Assembly (NCBI RefSeq): GCF_000721605.1
Contig: NZ_JOIZ01000023.1
Coordinates: 8,513-72,512, forward strand
Reading direction: 5' to 3'
DNA length: 64,000 bases
Source of the DNA: Streptomyces sp. NRRL S-37
Lineage (GTDB): Bacteria; Actinomycetota; Actinomycetes; Streptomycetales; Streptomycetaceae
The notes under the pieces were generated by a model. That model ran no database searches and was not told where the DNA came from. It worked only from the letters and a program-made list of their open reading frames with translations. Of this stretch, positions 61,901 through 64,000 are shown one piece after another. Numbering within the stretch: the first letter of the stretch is position 1; each line of letters starts with the position of its first letter. Position numbers and translations under genes: made by a program.

Positions 61901-62988
61901 GGCTCGTGGACCTGCTCCTGGAGGAGGTGCACCACGGTGACCCCCATGTCCGGCAGCCCGACCGCCGAGTCCGGGCGGGGGAGTTCGGCGGCCGGCTCAC
62001 CGTGGGCGTCGACGACCACCAGCAGCCGGTCCGCCAGCCGCAACGCGTTCCGGTCGGCCAGGCCACGCCGTACCTCCGCCGCGTACGCGGACCGCCGGCC
62101 CAGCTCGTGCCGCAACCGTTGGGCCAGCTGCCGCACCTCGGGCGCGATACGACGGGCGGCCACCGGACCGTCGTGCGCCCGCGGATCCAGTACGTGGGGC
62201 AGCCACTTCGCCCACTCCCACTCGGCCAGCCGCTCGCCGGGCACGGCCAGGGCGAGCGCGACGTCGTCCGGAGCGTGCGTCACCGCGGTCTGCACCAGCA
62301 GCGCCCGGGCGACCCGCAGGACGTCCTCCCGGTCACCGACGACGCTGACGTTCCCGGCGCGGTCCAACGGAACCGTCAAGGGCACGTCGGTGGCCGTCGC
62401 GAACCGGCGTTGCAGGGCGCGCGCCTCGTTGAGCATGAACGGGTCCGGCGGCGTCAGCACCCCGCCGGCGCCGCTCTGCTGGATCGCCGGCTCCTGCACG
62501 GGTACGTCACCGAGACCGACCCGCACCCGCAGGAAGTCGGCGTCCCGGCGGCGTCGTTCCCACAGCCGGGCGGGGTCCCGCACCAGGTCGTACAGTGCGT
62601 CCGGCGGCGGATTCAGCTCCCGCTCCGCGTCCCGCAGCCGGCGCTCCGCGGCGCCGAGCTCCTCCCGCAGCTCCTCCAGGTACTCCAGGTAGCGTTCACG
62701 CTGCGTGCGCCGGGTGCGCTGCGCCTTGCCCCGCTGCGACAGGAACAGCGCCACCGCACCGAGCAGCGCGAAGACCAGCACGACCGCGCCCACCACCGCG
62801 AACCGGCTGTTGCGGACCACGGTCATCATGATCACGGATCCCATGACGCCGGCCATCGGCAGCAGCGCGGTGGCCGCGTTGCCGATCTTCCCCTCGGGCA
62901 GGTTGGGCGGCGCCTCGACCGTACGGGGCCGGGCGGGTTCCAGGGGGCGGGTGCTGCGGGCGGGCCGGTGGACGATTCTCAGGGTCAC
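58981..62988 (-). CDS. eccC: Type VII secretion ATPase EccC (fused EccCa-EccCb)
   Basis: A 1335-residue FtsK/SpoIIIE-family motor. Two membrane helices lie at about 40-90 (ALLPMAGVMGSVIMMTVV and VGAVVLVFALLGAVALFL), then a coiled region rich in Glu/Arg. Three ATPase domains follow, with Walker A motifs GATGSGKSE (near 497), GGPQSGKTT (near 843) and GDNECGKTN (near 1130). The first has an intact Walker B (LPHLFVVIDEFGELL). The third has a Cys in the P-loop and may be degenerate. It drives export of WXG100 substrates through an ESX-type membrane complex; no Esx gene is visible in the window. GTG start with GGAG about 10 nt upstream. Confidence 0.95.
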   Translation of the reverse strand: MTLRIVHRPARSTRPLEPARPRTVEAPPNLPEGKIGNAATALLPMAGVMGSVIMMTVVRNSRFAVVGAVVLVFALLGAVALFLSQRGKAQRTRRTQRERYLEYLEELREELGAAERRLRDAERELNPPPDALYDLVRDPARLWERRRRDADFLRVRVGLGDVPVQEPAIQQSGAGGVLTPPDPFMLNEARALQRRFATATDVPLTVPLDRAGNVSVVGDREDVLRVARALLVQTAVTHAPDDVALALAVPGERLAEWEWAKWLPHVLDPRAHDGPVAARRIAPEVRQLAQRLRHELGRRSAYAAEVRRGLADRNALRLADRLLVVVDAHGEPAAELPRPDSAVGLPDMGVTVVHLLQEQVHEPDEVSVRITVHGERAVVEDLRGSAAGDASAPGTAEGTVDPVTAAGAEGVARLLAPLRLSPESVAEGSPVTGPVDFPALLGIADPADLDLPALWKPRSERDFLRVPIGLTDRHEPVLLDLKESSQLGMGPHGLCVGATGSGKSELLRTLVLALATTHSPEDLALVLVDYKGGATFAPFAELPHTAGTITNLENQAGLVERVHTSLAGEVKRRQQVLKDAGNVADIGHYAALRATEKPDLEPLPHLFVVIDEFGELLTAKPDFIDLFLSIGRIGRSIGVHLLLSSQRIEGGRLKGLDTYLSYRLGLRTFSADESRTVLDTTDAFHLPPLPGFGYLKVDTSTYERFKAGYVSGVHHGPAVLEQRDEEPLALPYPAYNTAGRTEEPEEEPAATRRETGPAVLSLMVGRLAGAAPAVRRIWLPPLPDAVTLDAVAGPARVSEHGLRLARATDGMRVPLGVLDDPARQWQGQWVLDLTTAGGHVAVIGGPQSGKTTLLRTLVLSLAVTHTPRDVAVYGLDLVGGGLSALAALPHVGGVAGRADRERAARTVAEVRAMLTERETVFREHGIDSVDQLRRLRAQGRLPQLGSTDVVLVVDGFGALRDDFADLDEPVADLLKRGGGYGIHVVAGMLRWNDVRIATQSLFGTRVELRLNDPADSSVDRKLSETLSPDVPGRVLTDGKLFAQAALPRIDGSPTTGDLGPALDEAARTVRATWHGEPAAPVRVLPARLPATRLPSPATEPRRIPVGLDQDALAPVLLDLFGADQHLLVLGDNECGKTNLLKLIVAGLVERYSDDELVFGVFDPRRGLRGVVPEPYRGGYAHNATLASALSTGIAAELRKRMPETADPDAPETGEPAFRGPRIVILVDDYDILTTAGQQPLAPFLPYVSSAQDIGLHFVLARRTAGASRALYEPLLTTLRETGATALVMTGDRTEGQLFPGLYASRQPPGRGTLVRRGRNHRLVQTALTGAGEEKS

Positions 62989-63085
62989 GGGCGGACTTCT
63001 CCGGAGCGGGTCGTGACGGAAAGGGGGGAGCGGGTCGTGGAGGAGGGGCGGGGCGGGTACGGGCCGGGGCGCGTCGGCCGGATAC

Positions 63086-64000
63086 TCAGCGCACCCTCAC
63101 CGCGCGCTCCATCACCTCGGCGGCCAGTCGCAGGGCGGCCTGCCGCGTGGTGTGTGCCAGGAGGTCGGTGCGGATGGGGCCGCCACCGGCCAGATGACGG
63201 TCGTACGGCACGGTGACGACGGTGACACCGGCCTCCTTGAGGTGCCCGGCGGCCGTCTTGTCGTCGAGGAGCGTGTCGGGGGTGTTCGACACCAGCGCCA
63301 CGACCGTCGTGGCCAGGGCGGAGTGCGGCAACCGGGCCAGCCAGTCCAGTACCTGGCGGGTGGCGCCGACGCCCTCCGCGGTGGACGGCGCGACCACCAC
63401 CCGGGCGTGCGCGGTGTCCATGGCCGTACGGGCCACCTCGCCGGGGAGCGTCTCGCAGTCGACCACGCTCACGGCGAAGTAGCGGCGCAGCGCCAGCGTC
63501 ACCTTGCGGTACGACACCATGTCGAGCGGCGGACCGACCTGACCCCGGCTCGCGGGCAGCAGCCAGCCGCCGTCCGACACCGGCACCAAGTAACCTGTCA
63601 CGTCCGTCAGTTGCATGGACGGGTGGAGGATCGGTGCGAGATCGGCGAGCGTCCAGCGCACCGCCTCCGCACCCATGCGCACCGGCAGGGTGCCCAGCGC
63701 GGCATCCGCCTCCAGTGTGAGCACCGGGTCGTGCCGGTAGTGGTTGAGGGTGCGCCCGAGCAACGCGGAGACGGTGGACTTGCCGACACCGCCACGGATG
63801 GAGGTGACGGCCACCACCCGGCCCGTGGTGACGGGCTGCTGCAACTCGCGGGCGATCCTGGTCTGTTCGGCGACGTCCTGGGCCACGGACGAGGTGAGCT
63901 TGCGCAGGGCCCGCCCCGTGCGCCGGGTCACGGAGTCGCCGTGCGGGGGGCGTTTCAGGGCGAGGAGGAGACGGGGGTCGAGGGTGGGGGAGGACTCGGG
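63086..64000 (-). CDS. MinD/ParA-like ATPase of the type VII locus (5' end outside window)
   Basis: The visible C-terminal 304 codons carry a deviant Walker A block VTSIRGGVGKSTVSALLG, a later switch-like SVVDCETLPGEVARTAMDTA, and ALVSNTPDTLLDDKTAAGHL. These match the MinD/ParA-type ATPases found in ESX loci (EspI-like). The frame stays open to the window edge with a Pro/Asp-rich stretch (PESSPTLDPRLLLALKRPPH), so the protein probably has a long N-terminal extension beyond the window; an internal GTG at 63931 is a weaker start. It precedes eccC by 97 bp on the same strand. Confidence 0.85.
   Translation of the reverse strand, partial: PESSPTLDPRLLLALKRPPHGDSVTRRTGRALRKLTSSVAQDVAEQTRIARELQQPVTTGRVVAVTSIRGGVGKSTVSALLGRTLNHYRHDPVLTLEADAALGTLPVRMGAEAVRWTLADLAPILHPSMQLTDVTGYLVPVSDGGWLLPASRGQVGPPLDMVSYRKVTLALRRYFAVSVVDCETLPGEVARTAMDTAHARVVVAPSTAEGVGATRQVLDWLARLPHSALATTVVALVSNTPDTLLDDKTAAGHLKEAGVTVVTVPYDRHLAGGGPIRTDLLAHTTRQAALRLAAEVMERAVRVR

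Noticed and set aside
59029..63216. A 1395-residue open frame on the plus strand opposite eccC
   Set aside because: Antisense shadow of the EccC gene, repetitive Gly/Val/Arg composition, no motif and no ribosome site.

Overview
The window is chromosomal DNA of a Streptomyces or very close relative. It has very high GC with GC-rich third codon positions, frequent GTG starts, start/stop overlaps (ATGA, GTGA), a bldA-type TTA codon in adpA, DmdR-type iron boxes and the complete desferrioxamine gene set. From memory of Streptomyces gene order, most of the window follows a conserved core-chromosome neighbourhood, cebEFG-bglC / cebR / orn / adpA / glmS / desABCD / acyl-CoA genes / agmatinase, read here in reverse. 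I see no insertion sequence, prophage, CRISPR array or rRNA operon. One tRNA (His) is present.

Left part (1-6.6 kb): a cellobiose/cello-oligosaccharide uptake operon (cebE-cebF-cebG-bglC, minus strand; bglC cut by the window edge) and the divergent LacI repressor gene cebR, with one perfect and one near-perfect CebR operator. From 6.6 to 13.5 kb lie a tRNA-His with a perfect palindromic terminator, orn (oligoribonuclease), the developmental master regulator adpA with a long upstream region carrying candidate gamma-butyrolactone-receptor and AdpA sites, a universal stress protein, glmS with a small companion gene, and a DUF4429/SHOCT protein.

13.6-20 kb: the desferrioxamine operon desABCD (minus strand, overlapping genes) and the siderophore-binding lipoprotein gene desE, each behind a nearly identical iron box. 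20-29.4 kb: a Uma2-type gene, then a leucine/isovalerate catabolic operon (methylcrotonyl-CoA carboxylase beta and alpha, HMG-CoA lyase, isovaleryl-type acyl-CoA dehydrogenase) with a divergent TetR gene, then another acyl-CoA dehydrogenase and an acyl-CoA thioesterase. The TetR/carboxylase promoter region holds two copies of one 16-bp dyad.

29.7-52.6 kb: a mixed region rich in exported proteins (DUF4232 protein, I36-like inhibitor, endonuclease I, phytase-like protein, 4-Cys protein, S37 peptidase, lipoprotein, GH3 enzyme). It also holds a PucR-type regulator whose linker is full of expanded repeats, divergent from an agmatinase-family gene translationally coupled to a thiamine-diphosphate enzyme. 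A fused heterodimer-type ABC exporter, a LysR/EamA divergent pair and an MFS exporter complete it.

51.8-57.4 kb: a LacI-controlled cluster (Gfo/Idh/MocA oxidoreductase, DUF993 DapA-like protein, sugar-phosphate isomerase/epimerase, plus a second isomerase beyond a 47-48-bp tandem-repeat array). It looks like an uncharacterised carbohydrate pathway and is my best candidate for an undescribed system. The right end (57.6-64 kb) enters a type VII secretion locus: a DUF6177-like protein, a three-ATPase-domain EccC and a MinD-like ATPase cut by the window edge.
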